From an uncultured Rhodopila sp. (GTDB taxonomy: Bacteria; Pseudomonadota; Alphaproteobacteria; Acetobacterales; Acetobacteraceae), in assembly GCF_903915725.1 (NCBI RefSeq), contig NZ_CAIWTY010000061.1:1-64000 (forward strand): a stretch of DNA of 64,000 bases, given 5' to 3'. A model generated the notes under the pieces. The model worked only from the letters and a program-made list of their open reading frames with translations, searched no databases and had not been told where the DNA came from. Every line of letters begins with the position of its first letter. The first letter of the stretch is position 1. The position numbers were made by a program, and so were the translations under genes. Below are positions 55,310-63,971 of this stretch, piece after piece.

Positions 55310-55780
55310 TCAAGTGTAGTTGAGTAACAGGAAACCCACGTTCAGATAGGCCGCGTAAAGGCACCAGGCCAGATACGGAGCCATCAGCGCAGCCGCCGTC
55401 CGGTGTATCGGCCGGAAGGCCCGGATCGTCAGCCCGATCAGGACCAGCATCACCGCCATGATCGCCACCGCCAATGCGGGGCTATGGGCGCCGAAGAAGG
55501 CGGGTGCCCACAATGCGTTGGCAGCCAGTTGCCAGCCCCACAAGCGCAGGACGCGAGAGGTCCCGCTGCGCCTCCAGACGAGCCATCCCGCGACGCCGAT
55601 CATGACATAGACCGCCGTCCAGACCGGAGCGAGCAACCATTTCGGCGGCGTTCCGGGCGGAGCGATCAGCGTCGCGTACCAACGCGGCGCCGAATGCGCG
55701 GATATCGTGCCGCCGACAGCCCCGACCAGCAGGCAAAGACCAACAAATCCAACCAGCGCGAGCACTGGAGAAACCGGCAC
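55310..55780 (-). CDS. TspO/MBR family protein
   Basis: 156 residues with five predicted membrane helices. Family positions are visible: APRWYATLIAPPGTPPKWLL (about 31-50), then FGAHSPALAVAIMAVMLVLI, and LMAPYLAWCLYAAYLNVGFL near the C-terminus. TspO proteins bind porphyrins/cholesterol-like ligands and in Rhodobacter modulate photosynthesis gene expression through tetrapyrrole export. Function here is not fixed by neighbours. Confidence 0.93.
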   Translation of the reverse strand: MPVSPVLALVGFVGLCLLVGAVGGTISAHSAPRWYATLIAPPGTPPKWLLAPVWTAVYVMIGVAGWLVWRRSGTSRVLRLWGWQLAANALWAPAFFGAHSPALAVAIMAVMLVLIGLTIRAFRPIHRTAAALMAPYLAWCLYAAYLNVGFLLLNYT

Positions 55781-55904
55781 GGACGACCCCGGGTACGAAC
55801 CCCAGTCATTGGGACCAGTCTGCTGGAAGACACAGATCCTTTCACGAACGGATGCGGTCAGGCCCTACATGTATCACATCGGCGGGGACACGGAAGCGGC
55901 AAGT

Positions 55905-57002
55905 TTACCAGCCGTTCACCCGATGCCAGATCGCCGTCACGTGCTGGTCTCCATCCACCACAAAATATCGGTCGTGCGCCGCCGAGGTCATGCAGGTGTG
56001 ATTGGGCGCGATCCGCAGCTTGCCGCCGATGGGCAAATGGATCGGCCGCATCGGGTCGACCTCGATGACCCCGTGCTCCTGATAAGCTTTGGCAACGATA
56101 GCATGGCCGTAGCTGCGCTGTCCCTCGATATCCATGGCCAGTCCGTAGCCGAAGTCATGCAGCGTGGATTCGGTGCTGCGATCCTTCGACAGGGCCAGCC
56201 CCCCGGCATCCACCAGGACCCGTCCGGGACGGCGGCCGATAACGCTGGCCAGGACGGTCACCGCGATGCCGTCGGCGCCATGAGTCTCGATTTCCGCCTG
56301 GAACAGGTCGCCGAACATATACACGCCCGCCCGCATCTCGGTGATCCCGGCCAGGTTTTCCGCATGCCGGGCGGTCGGCGAACTGCCGGCGGAGACGATC
56401 CCGGCGTGGTAGCCGGCCTCGCGCAGCCGCTCCGCCGCATGCGCCACGGCGCCGCGCTCGGCCTCCGCCACAGCCGCGATCTCGCTTGCATGGCGGCCGG
56501 AGTAGGAGTGTCCGGCATGCGTCATCACGCCGGCAAAGCAGGGACCCAGCCGGGCGGCCAGCTCGATCACCCGGTCGCTGTCGGGATGCACCCCGCCGCG
56601 CCCCTCGCCGCTGTCGATCTCGATCAGGGCGCGTATCGGCGCCGGCTGCGCCGTGATCGCGTCGGCCACGACGGGGTCGTCTGTGATCACGATTATTTGA
56701 GCGCCGCTGGCGTTCAGTCGTGCCACGCGCTCCAGCTTCTGCGGCGTGATGCCGACGGCATACAGGATGTCGGTGATGCCGTGGCCGAAGAAATACTCGG
56801 CTTCCGCCAGGGTGGAGACGGTGATGCCGCCCGGCTGGCCTTCCAGCGCCATGCGGGCCACTTCGATCGATTTGGCGGTCTTCATGTGCGGGCGGAGCGG
56901 CACATTCAGCCGTTGCAGAGCGCGCGCCATGCCACGGATGTTGCGGGTAAGGATACTGCGGTCGAGCACAAGGCATGGGGTCGGCAAGTCGGCAAGCATC
57001 AT
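55905..57002 (-). CDS. DSD1/D-threonine aldolase-type PLP enzyme
   Basis: 365 residues, fold type III. The N-terminal barrel opens LADLPTPCLVLDRSILTRNI and includes LRPHMKTAKSIEVARM, the PLP lysine in HMKT. THAGHSYSGR and SAGSSPTARHAENLAG follow, and the C-terminal zinc site APNHTCMTSAAH has the His and Cys of D-serine dehydratase/D-threonine aldolase enzymes. Likely acts on D-hydroxy amino acids. Starts at the paired ATGs 57002/56999, after which the length fits the family. 67 bases downstream of a threonine-synthase-like gene. Confidence 0.88.
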   Translation of the reverse strand: MMLADLPTPCLVLDRSILTRNIRGMARALQRLNVPLRPHMKTAKSIEVARMALEGQPGGITVSTLAEAEYFFGHGITDILYAVGITPQKLERVARLNASGAQIIVITDDPVVADAITAQPAPIRALIEIDSGEGRGGVHPDSDRVIELAARLGPCFAGVMTHAGHSYSGRHASEIAAVAEAERGAVAHAAERLREAGYHAGIVSAGSSPTARHAENLAGITEMRAGVYMFGDLFQAEIETHGADGIAVTVLASVIGRRPGRVLVDAGGLALSKDRSTESTLHDFGYGLAMDIEGQRSYGHAIVAKAYQEHGVIEVDPMRPIHLPIGGKLRIAPNHTCMTSAAHDRYFVVDGDQHVTAIWHRVNGW

Positions 57003-57069
57003 TGCGGCAACGTCCCAGCGGCTGCGGCGCCTGGCGGCGCCGGGTGCAGCCGTTGTTGTCCCGGACAGA

Positions 57070-58203
57070 TCAGAGTGCAATCCCCAGCAGCTCGGCGATC
57101 CGCGGCGTCGCCTTCAGCCCGGTTCCGGTCATCACCAGCACCGTGGTCTGCTCCGGCGTGATCGTCCCCGTTTCCAGCAGCTTCCCGAATGCAGCGGCGG
57201 CCTGGGCGCAGGTCGGTTCCACGTAGATCCCGGTGCGGGCGAGATCGAGCGTGGCCGTGCCGATGTCCGCCTCGGTCAGGGCGACCGCGCCGCCGCGGGT
57301 CTGCCGCAGGGCGCCGAGCACCTCGCGCAACCGGACGGGATGGGCGATGGCGGTGCCTTCCGCCATCGTCGGCGTGATGGTCGTGGGCACCGGTCCGTCC
57401 TCGCCGGCCATGAACGCGGTGGCTATCGGCGCGCAATTGGCGGGCTGGGCGGCGAAGATGCGCGGCATCGCCGGGATATGGCCGGCGCGGAACAGTTCGG
57501 AAAAGCCGATCTCGCAGCCGAGAACGACGGAGCCGGCACCGCAGGGGGTGATGATGTTGTCGGGCACCCGGAAGCCGAGGTCTTCCCAGATCTCGTAGGC
57601 CAGCGTCTTGGTGCCGTGCAGGAAGAACGGGTGCCAGTTGTGGCTGGCATAGAAGATCGACTCCGAGCGCGCCACCGCGGCATCCGCGGTGTCCTGGCGC
57701 GTGCCGGGGATCAGTTCCACCGCCGCGCCATGCGCCCGCATCTGCACGGTCTTTGCCGGGCTGGTAGAGGCCGGCGTCAGGATCGTCGCCTTGATATCCC
57801 CCGCGGCTGCGTAGGCGGACACCGCGGCACCGCCGTTGCCGGAGCTGTCTTCCAGCACATGGCGGATGCCCTGCGCCCGCAGCAATGACAGCATGACGCT
57901 GGCGCCGCGGTCCTTGAAGCTGCAGGTCGGGTTGAACCACTCGCACTTCAGCATCACCCTCACCCCGGCGGCGATATGCGGGATCAGCGGCGTGCAGCCT
58001 TCGCCGAGGGTGATGGGGTCGTCTGTCGGCAGTGGAAAGGCGGCGCGGTAGCGCCACAGGCTGCGCGTGGTCGTGTCGATGTCGTGGCGGCCAATGCCGG
58101 ACATCGGCGTTAGCAGCAGGGGCACCTGACCGGGACCGCACCAGCGCGGCTGATCAAGCGGGAAGGTGGCGCCGGAGCGGGGGTCGATGTAGTCGATTTG
58201 CAT
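57070..58203 (-). CDS. Threonine synthase-like PLP enzyme
   Basis: 377 residues, fold type II. The PLP lysine is in NPTCSFKDRGASVMLSLLRA (about 85-104), the phosphate-binding loop is EDSSGNGGAAVSAYAAAG, and a late CGAGSVVLGCE and MTGTGLKATPRIAEL complete the pattern. Threonine synthase, cysteate synthase and related lyases share it. A distinct housekeeping thrC with the long N-terminal domain is expected elsewhere. ATG 58203 is chosen: it gives MQIDYIDPRSG, and upstream codons are unlike the family. First gene of a unit with the DSD1-type gene, so a pathway for hydroxy or D-amino acids is suggested. Confidence 0.87.
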   Translation of the reverse strand: MQIDYIDPRSGATFPLDQPRWCGPGQVPLLLTPMSGIGRHDIDTTTRSLWRYRAAFPLPTDDPITLGEGCTPLIPHIAAGVRVMLKCEWFNPTCSFKDRGASVMLSLLRAQGIRHVLEDSSGNGGAAVSAYAAAGDIKATILTPASTSPAKTVQMRAHGAAVELIPGTRQDTADAAVARSESIFYASHNWHPFFLHGTKTLAYEIWEDLGFRVPDNIITPCGAGSVVLGCEIGFSELFRAGHIPAMPRIFAAQPANCAPIATAFMAGEDGPVPTTITPTMAEGTAIAHPVRLREVLGALRQTRGGAVALTEADIGTATLDLARTGIYVEPTCAQAAAAFGKLLETGTITPEQTTVLVMTGTGLKATPRIAELLGIAL

Positions 58204-58264
58204 GAGGCGCAGATTGCGCAGATTGGCGGCGCCACTCAAGCGTAGGCGCATCGTCCTCGCAAAT

Positions 58265-58298
58265 CGTCATGGCCCGGCGTGTTGTCCGGGCCATGACG
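58265..58298. repeat. Short perfect hairpin (CGTCATGGCCCGG arms)
   Basis: CGTCATGGCCCGG pairs exactly with CCGGGCCATGACG across a loop of 8 bases. It shares the TCATGGCC/GGCCATGA core of the larger palindromes and lies 18 bases after the stop of the small peptide gene, where it can act as its transcript end. Confidence 0.7.
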
Positions 58299-58315
58299 AT
58301 ACCTCAGCCGTGATC

Positions 58316-58438
58316 CTAATTCCCAGTTGTCTTCTGCTGCTGGCTGGCTGGTGGAGCTTCATGTGCGAAAGACTGCGCAAAGGCCGTGCCCACACCCAGG
58401 CTCAGGACCGCAATTGCAGCTAAAATCAAGCGTTTCAT
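58316..58438 (-). CDS. Small exported peptide (40 residues)
   Basis: The minus strand reads MKRLILAAIAVLSLGVGTAF, then AQSFAHEAPPASQQQKTTGN and TAG. A perfect signal peptide (KR, hydrophobic core, cleavage at AFA-Q) leaves a mature peptide of about 18 residues that is polar and proline/glutamine-rich. GGAGGTAACT directly before the ATG is an excellent ribosome binding site. Divergent from the LysR gene at 58656, which may control it. A hairpin follows the stop. No family recognised. Confidence 0.75.
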   Translation of the reverse strand: MKRLILAAIAVLSLGVGTAFAQSFAHEAPPASQQQKTTGN

Positions 58439-58655
58439 AGTTACCTCCATTCCGGCGGCCATCCGGCAGGCCAGACGGCCATCGCCCAATACATAGGCAC
58501 GCCGCCTGTCTTTCCGGCGCGGCCTGCGCGAATGGGTGACATTCCTGGAACGGCGTTGACGTGCTGCCGGGGCGGCCGTTGACGTCGCGATGCAATGCGG
58601 ATTTGCTGGAAGTCATGTCCGCGCGCGTGACTTGCAACACCATGCCGGAGAGACG

Positions 58656-59597
58656 ATGGACCTGATCGCCGGCTTGCAGACATTCGTCCGGGTCGCTGAG
58701 ACCGGCTCGTTCTCCGCCGTGGCGCGGGAAACCAACGCCAGCCAGTCGGCGGTGACCCGCCAGGTGGCGCAGCTCGAAGAGCATTTCGGTGTGCGGCTGT
58801 TCCATCGCACCACCCGCAAGCTCAGCCTGACCGATGAGGGCCAGGGCCTGGTCAGCCGCGCCCGTCATCTGCTGGAGGAAGCCGAAGACCTGGAAGACAC
58901 GTTCGGCCGCAACGGCGGCGCGCCCACCGGGTTGGTGCGTATCGGCATACCCGTCGGTGCGGCGATCCTGCTGGTGCCGGAGCTGACCGCGCTGATGCGG
59001 GAATATCCCGGGCTGTCGCTGGACCTCGTGGTCAGCGAAGAGATGAACGATTTGGTGGAGGAGCGGCTTGATCTCGCGCTGCGCTTCGGCCAGTCGCCGG
59101 ATACCTCCCTGGTGTCGCGCTCCATCGCCACGCTCGGCGCGGCGCCGGTCGCGGCGCCTGCCTATCTGGAGCGCTTTGGCGCCCCGTCGCATCCGTCCGA
59201 ACTGGTGAACCACGCCTGTATCATCCACGACATCGGCCGCGACAGCACGCACTGGGCGTTTACCGGCCCGGACGGCACGGTCGATGTCGAGGTCACCGGA
59301 GCGTTCCGGTCCAATAACAGCCTGGTGGCCCGGCAGGCGGCGCTGGCCGGCTACGGTATCGCGCTGCTGGGCGATCCGATCACGGTGAATGACATCCGCT
59401 CTAGCCGGCTGTACCGGCTGCTGCCGGATTATGTCGCGCGCCGCCGCCCGGCCTATGTCGTCTATCCGTCCCGCCGCCACCTGGCGCCGCGCACCCGGGT
59501 GGTGATCGATTTTCTGGTCGAGCGGTTCAAAGTGCTAGAGAACCGGCTGCGCGACGGGCGGGAGTGGGGCGAGAACGAGGCGACATGGCTGGTGTAA
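58656..59597 (+). CDS. LysR family transcriptional regulator
   Basis: 313 residues. The N-terminal helix-turn-helix is MDLIAGLQTFVRVAETGSFS, then AVARETNASQSAVTRQVAQL and EEHFGVRLFHRTTRKLSLTD. The substrate-binding domain covers about 90-295 (GLVRIGIPVGAAILLVPELT). It belongs to the DsdC/AaeR-like branch often seen with single-target promoters. GGAGAGACG precedes ATG 58656. It is divergent from the 40-residue peptide gene across about 217 bases. Confidence 0.93.
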   Translation: MDLIAGLQTFVRVAETGSFSAVARETNASQSAVTRQVAQLEEHFGVRLFHRTTRKLSLTDEGQGLVSRARHLLEEAEDLEDTFGRNGGAPTGLVRIGIPVGAAILLVPELTALMREYPGLSLDLVVSEEMNDLVEERLDLALRFGQSPDTSLVSRSIATLGAAPVAAPAYLERFGAPSHPSELVNHACIIHDIGRDSTHWAFTGPDGTVDVEVTGAFRSNNSLVARQAALAGYGIALLGDPITVNDIRSSRLYRLLPDYVARRRPAYVVYPSRRHLAPRTRVVIDFLVERFKVLENRLRDGREWGENEATWLV

Positions 59598-59604
59598 GTG
59601 CTGG

Positions 59605-60072
59605 CTAGCACGGCACCGGCTCGGCAAGGGACGGCCGGGCGGCGGCGGCCGCCGGTTTCAGCGCCAGCAGCAGCATCCCTGGCGGCAGCGTGCGCGGCGG
59701 CGTCCTGCCATGCACCATGTCATCGACGATCTTCAGCGCCAGTTGCAGCGTGGCAAGGCTGTACGGCTTGTGCAGGCAGGCATGCCCGAAGCGTGCCTCC
59801 TTGAGCACCCGCTCGGCCTCGCCGGTCACATACAGGATGCCAATGCCGTCGAGATCGTTTGACGCCGAAAGCCGGTTGGCGATCTCGGTGCCAAGCTCCC
59901 CGCGGCCGAGTTGCATATCGAGGATCGCGACCCCCGGATGATGCGCCCGCGCCAACGCCACTGCGCCAGCCACGTCGGAGGCGACTCCGGAAACCACATG
60001 TCCGAGTTCCACCAGCGCGTCAGCCAGGAAATCGGCAAGCATAATATCGTCTTCGGCAACGATAACATTCAT
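59605..60072 (-). CDS. Single-domain response regulator
   Basis: 155 residues. The receiver domain has the acidic pair in MNVIVAEDDIMLADFLADAL, the phospho-accepting aspartate in HPGVAILDMQLGRGELGTEI (about residue 54), threonine in LYVTGEA and the lysine in CLHKPYSLATL. There is no output domain; a short C-terminal tail follows. It is divergent from the GAF/HWE kinase at 60190 and is presumably its partner, acting as a phosphate relay or by protein contact. A pair of direct repeats lies between them. It is 7 bases from the LysR stop (convergent). Confidence 0.88.
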   Translation of the reverse strand: MNVIVAEDDIMLADFLADALVELGHVVSGVASDVAGAVALARAHHPGVAILDMQLGRGELGTEIANRLSASNDLDGIGILYVTGEAERVLKEARFGHACLHKPYSLATLQLALKIVDDMVHGRTPPRTLPPGMLLLALKPAAAAARPSLAEPVPC

Positions 60073-60080
60073 CTTATGTC

Positions 60081-60170
60081 CTTTAACGCAGTCTTGATCC
60101 GGCTTCAGCGGTGAAAGGAACTGATGCCGTTTGACGCAGACTGGACCTACAACTTCCAGCGATGAAATGA
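60081..60170. repeat. Imperfect direct repeat between regulator and kinase
   Basis: TTTAACGCAGTCTTGATCC...CTTCAGCGGTGAAA (from about 60082) is echoed by TTTGACGCAGACTGGACC...CTTCCAGCGATGAAA (from about 60130), offset 48 bases. Possible duplicated operator or local duplication in the divergent promoter. Confidence 0.5.
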
Positions 60171-60189
60171 AAAGGCTACTTTTTCGCTT

Positions 60190-61455
60190 GTGCAAAATAA
60201 TTCCCGATCGATAGTGCGCCCGCTGCGCTCCGGCAGCCCGGAGGATCGCTGCATGGCCCGTGATATCGACAGCCTGCTCCGTCAACAGGCTGCCCTGGCG
60301 ATCTTTGGATCCTTCGCCTTCCAGGAAGACGACCTGATGAAAATCCTCAGCGAGGCGGCGCGGATCTGCGCCGAATCGCTGGGCGTGCAATTCTGCAAGG
60401 TGTGCCGCTACCGCGAAGCCGAAAACGACCTGCTGGTCGAGGCCGGCTACGGCTGGAAGGACGGCGTTGTCGGCGAGGTCATCTCCCGGGCCGACGAAAG
60501 TTCGCCGCAGGGCCGCGCCTTCGTCACCGGAGAGCCGGTTATCGTCCGCAACCTGACCGAATCGAACGGCTATATACCGCCGCCGTTCTACGCCCAACAC
60601 GGCATCGTCTCGACCGCCGACGTGCTGATCAAGGCGCGCAGCGGCCCGCCCTTCGGCGTGCTGGAAATCGACAGTTCCCAACAGCATACCTACGACGAGC
60701 ACGACATCAATTTCCTGACCGGATTCGCCAATGTGCTGGCCGAGGCGGTGGCCACCCGCAACCGCAACCTGTTGCTGCGGGAGACGCTGGAAAATATGCA
60801 GGTGCTGGTGCGCGAGAAGGTCCGCCTGCTCGAACAGCGCGACGTCCTGGCGCGGGAGCTGCAGCATCGCGTGCGCAACAACCTCCAGCTCGTCAACGGC
60901 ATGCTGAACGAACAACTGAAACTCACCGCCGGCGAGTCCGAGCAGCGCGCCCTGCGCGGCATCATCCGCCGGGTCATGACCCTGGCCACCGTCTACGACC
61001 ATCTGCTTGGCGCCGGCATGGGATCGAACCTGGATTTCGGCGCCTATGCCAGGCTGCTGTGCGAAAACCTGCCGGAGCTTCAGCCGAAGGCCCCGTTTCC
61101 TGTCTCGCTGGTATGCCAGTCCGACGAACTTACCCTCGACCTGACGGCGGCGACCGCACTGGGGCTGGTCATCGCCGAACTGGTATCGAACAGTTACGAA
61201 CATGCCTTTGACGAGCGCGGCGGGTCGATCGTCGTCAGCGTCCGCCACGACGGCCAACCGGACCGCGGCGTGGTGCGGATCACCGACGACGGATCAGGCT
61301 ATGTCCCCGATCCCGAGACCCGCCGCCACGGCGTCGGCCTCGCACGCCGGCTGATGCAGCAAATCGGTGGCACGCTGGAGGTGGCAACCGCCCGCGGGAC
61401 GGCCTGGACGATGCGGTTTCCCATTGGCGACGCGACGCCGCAGGTTGCCGCGTAA
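60190..61455 (+). CDS. GAF-domain sensor histidine kinase, HWE/HisKA_2 type
   Basis: 421 residues from GTG 60190 (ATG 60253 is an alternative). The GAF domain spans about 45-190 (GVQFCKVCRYREAENDLLVE; PPFGVLEIDSSQ), a coiled coil to about 215, and HisKA_2 has the phospho-histidine in LARELQHRVRNNLQLVNGML. The ATPase part has VIAELVSNSYEHAF, ITDDGSGY and HGVGLARRLMQQIGGTLEV. No membrane segment, so a soluble sensor. Its neighbour is a single-domain receiver on the opposite strand, the usual layout of such a pair. Confidence 0.92.
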   Translation: MQNNSRSIVRPLRSGSPEDRCMARDIDSLLRQQAALAIFGSFAFQEDDLMKILSEAARICAESLGVQFCKVCRYREAENDLLVEAGYGWKDGVVGEVISRADESSPQGRAFVTGEPVIVRNLTESNGYIPPPFYAQHGIVSTADVLIKARSGPPFGVLEIDSSQQHTYDEHDINFLTGFANVLAEAVATRNRNLLLRETLENMQVLVREKVRLLEQRDVLARELQHRVRNNLQLVNGMLNEQLKLTAGESEQRALRGIIRRVMTLATVYDHLLGAGMGSNLDFGAYARLLCENLPELQPKAPFPVSLVCQSDELTLDLTAATALGLVIAELVSNSYEHAFDERGGSIVVSVRHDGQPDRGVVRITDDGSGYVPDPETRRHGVGLARRLMQQIGGTLEVATARGTAWTMRFPIGDATPQVAA

Positions 61456-61534
61456 TACAGCCGATCGGCCGACATGGGCATCGGCAAGGTGTTCTGCGAT
61501 ACTGGCCGCCCGCGGCCGGAAACCAGGATCGAAA

Positions 61535-62398
61535 ATGCCATCACAGGGTGTAGCCAGGAGCCGCCGCCAATCCGGGTTCGCCCTGCTGATCGTGCTTTGG
61601 ACCGTGGGTTTCCTGGCACTGCTCGGCACGCAGCTTGTCGCGGCCGGGCGGTCGGACACCCGCCTGGCGGATAATTTGAAGCAGGAGGCCGTGCTGCGCG
61701 CCGCGGCCGACGGCGCGGTCGCGCACGTGATGTTCGCCATGCAGGCGGCGCACGATCCGGGCTCGCGGTTCGGCGGCGCCGCGCAGTCGATGCGGATCGG
61801 ACGGACGGCGGTTTTGGTCCGGATAGAAAATGAGGCTGATCGGGTCAACCTCAACACCGCCTCGCTGGCGCTGCTGCGCGCGCTGATGATCGAAGTCGGC
61901 GCCCCCCCGGCGCAGGCCGAGCGGCTGGCGGCGGCGATATTGGACTGGCGGACGTCGGGCGTGAAGGCGCGGCCCGGGGGTGCGAAGGCGCCTGAATACC
62001 GCGCAGCCGGGCTGGCGTTCGGACCGCCGGGCAATCCGTTCCAGAGCGTTGACGAACTCGCGGACGTGCTGGGCATGACTCCCGCGTTGTTCGAGCGCCT
62101 GGCGCCGCACGTGACCGTGCTGACGGACAGCGATCCGGACATGACGACGCGCGACCCGATCGTTGCGTTGGCCCTGACGGATGCCGCCGGTGTGGCCGAG
62201 GATGCCCTGACCGCTCAGCAAACCGCCGAGGATATCGTACGGATCAGCGTGACCGCGCTGGGCCGGGATGCGGCACGTTACACCGAGGAGGTCGTTGCGG
62301 CGGCGGACTTCCCAAGCGGCACGCCGCGCGTGAATATTCTGTTGCGCCAGCGCGTCACCGGGGCTGTGAACGGCATCAGGATTGCCGGAGTATTTTAG
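61535..62398 (+). CDS. GspK-like minor pseudopilin of type II secretion
   Basis: 287 residues. The prepilin signal is SRRQSGFALLIVLWTVGFLA: cleavage after Gly, then a hydrophobic helix. Position 5 of the mature protein is Ile, not Glu, as expected for GspK. The body follows the GspK (T2SSK) fold: ENEADRVNLNTASLALLRAL, ILDWRTSG and NPFQSVDELADVLGM. ATG 61535 is chosen with AGGA upstream; earlier codons are arginine-rich. No other gsp gene is in the window, so it is either detached from its cluster or part of a cluster elsewhere. Confidence 0.88.
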   Translation: MPSQGVARSRRQSGFALLIVLWTVGFLALLGTQLVAAGRSDTRLADNLKQEAVLRAAADGAVAHVMFAMQAAHDPGSRFGGAAQSMRIGRTAVLVRIENEADRVNLNTASLALLRALMIEVGAPPAQAERLAAAILDWRTSGVKARPGGAKAPEYRAAGLAFGPPGNPFQSVDELADVLGMTPALFERLAPHVTVLTDSDPDMTTRDPIVALALTDAAGVAEDALTAQQTAEDIVRISVTALGRDAARYTEEVVAAADFPSGTPRVNILLRQRVTGAVNGIRIAGVF

Positions 62399-62619
62399 TC
62401 TTTCCCGGAATGGCCTGGCGCGCCCGGCGGCGAAACGGTCGCGATGCTGCATTTTCCTGCCGGTTACGGGACGAAATCGCTAATCCCGGCCGGCGAAGCG
62501 TGAGTTCGCATCAGGGGCGATCAACCGGAGATGCCGGTCTGTCTGTAAGTTGAATTGCCGGGGCAGCGACTGCCGAGCCTAGGATTTGCCGGCGAAAAAA
62601 GTAACCGGGGGATTATACA

Positions 62620-63822
62620 ATGTCCAAGATCAAGTATGCCGCGCTGTGGGCGATTCCATTCGTTTTGTTTTCGGTACAGTCAAGCCGGGTGCGGGCGGAC
62701 GAGAATATGGTGCTGGTCGACACGATCGACGTAAACAGCGACAAGGGTCTCGGCGCCTTCGACATCAGCTATGTCGATCCGAAGATCGGCCTGTATGTCC
62801 TGGCCGATCGGACCAATGCCTCGGTGGATTTCTTTAATGCTGTAGACGCAACGTTCATCGGCCGCGTCGGCGGCTTTGCCGGGTCGCTGGCGACGACGAG
62901 CATCTCCGGACCCGACGGCGTCACCATCGTGGGCAACAAGGAAGTCTGGGCCGGCGACGGCGACAGCACGGTCAAGGTGATCGACATCGCGAGCTTTCAG
63001 CTTGTCGATACGATTTCCACCGGCGGGAAATTCCGTTGCGATGAGATGGCGTGGGACTCGGCGGACCATCTTCTCGCTGTCGCCAACAACGCCGATTCGC
63101 CACCGTTCGTAACCCTTATCAACACCGATACGCGCGCGGTCGTGGGCAAGATCGTGTTTGACGGCACCAACGGAACGCCCGACGCGACGACGACCGGCAT
63201 TGAGCAATCGCAATGGTCGCCGAAGACCGGATTGTTCTACGTCTCGGTGCCGCAGATCTTTCCCACCGATGCGACCCAGGGCGGAATCGCCGTCATCGAC
63301 CCGTCCAGCCAGAGCGTGACCAAGGTCTATCCGGTTAGCAACTGCTCGCCGGCGGGCTTGGCGCTGGGACCCGACAACCAGGCCATTATCGGCTGCAGCG
63401 CCTCCTTCGGCACTACTCCGAATGTTTTGACGCAGACTCTGGTCATCGACCTGATCAGCGGGCATGTCGTGGCGAATATTCCGGAGGTGGGTGGTTCGGA
63501 CGAGGTGTGGTATGATCCCGCATCGAACCATTACTACCTGGGTGCGAGAAACAACACCGACAACACCGGCAAGATCACGCCAGTGCTGGGCACGGTCGAT
63601 GCTAAATCGAATGTCTTCGACGGCAACGTCGCCACCTCCACCTCCGCCCACTCCGTTGCCGCGGACAAGGTGTCGCACCACGTCTTCGTCCCCATCGGCT
63701 TTCCTGCCGCCGGGGCGTCCGATCCGACGAATCCCTGCCCGGTGGTCAGCAAAGGCTGCATAGCGGTGTATTTGCCGTCCTCGATCGACGCGGACGACCG
63801 GACGCGTACGGCGTCGAAGTAG
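62620..63822 (+). CDS. Secreted beta-propeller (YVTN/NHL-like) protein
   Basis: 400 residues. Signal peptide MSKIKYAALWAIPFVLFSVQ, likely cleaved near SSRVRA-DE. The rest is repeated propeller blades with VKVIDIASFQLVDTISTGGK, DHLLAVANNADSPPFVTLIN, GIAVIDPSSQSVTKVYPVSN and EVWYDPASNHYYLGARNN. Two cysteine pairs near the ends could form disulfides, fitting an extracytoplasmic place. GGGGG at a suitable distance precedes ATG 62620. Related in fold to the lactonase at 31926 but exported. Ligand unknown. Confidence 0.82.
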   Translation: MSKIKYAALWAIPFVLFSVQSSRVRADENMVLVDTIDVNSDKGLGAFDISYVDPKIGLYVLADRTNASVDFFNAVDATFIGRVGGFAGSLATTSISGPDGVTIVGNKEVWAGDGDSTVKVIDIASFQLVDTISTGGKFRCDEMAWDSADHLLAVANNADSPPFVTLINTDTRAVVGKIVFDGTNGTPDATTTGIEQSQWSPKTGLFYVSVPQIFPTDATQGGIAVIDPSSQSVTKVYPVSNCSPAGLALGPDNQAIIGCSASFGTTPNVLTQTLVIDLISGHVVANIPEVGGSDEVWYDPASNHYYLGARNNTDNTGKITPVLGTVDAKSNVFDGNVATSTSAHSVAADKVSHHVFVPIGFPAAGASDPTNPCPVVSKGCIAVYLPSSIDADDRTRTASK

Positions 63823-63971
63823 TGCTTCACTGTCCGAACTGATAATCGATGCAAATACGGAAACACAACGGCGTGAGTCTTCAAACCGCAATATAGTTGT
63901 AAGCCGCTTTACTCACACTTCGTTCAGAACCTTTGTCAGCCGGACCTGCCGGCCGACAAAGGGGACGAACA

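Noticed and set aside
59605-61257. 550-residue minus-strand frame including the response regulator
   Set aside because: Only the last 155 residues, from ATG 60072, are protein-like. The rest is antisense to the GAF/HWE kinase.
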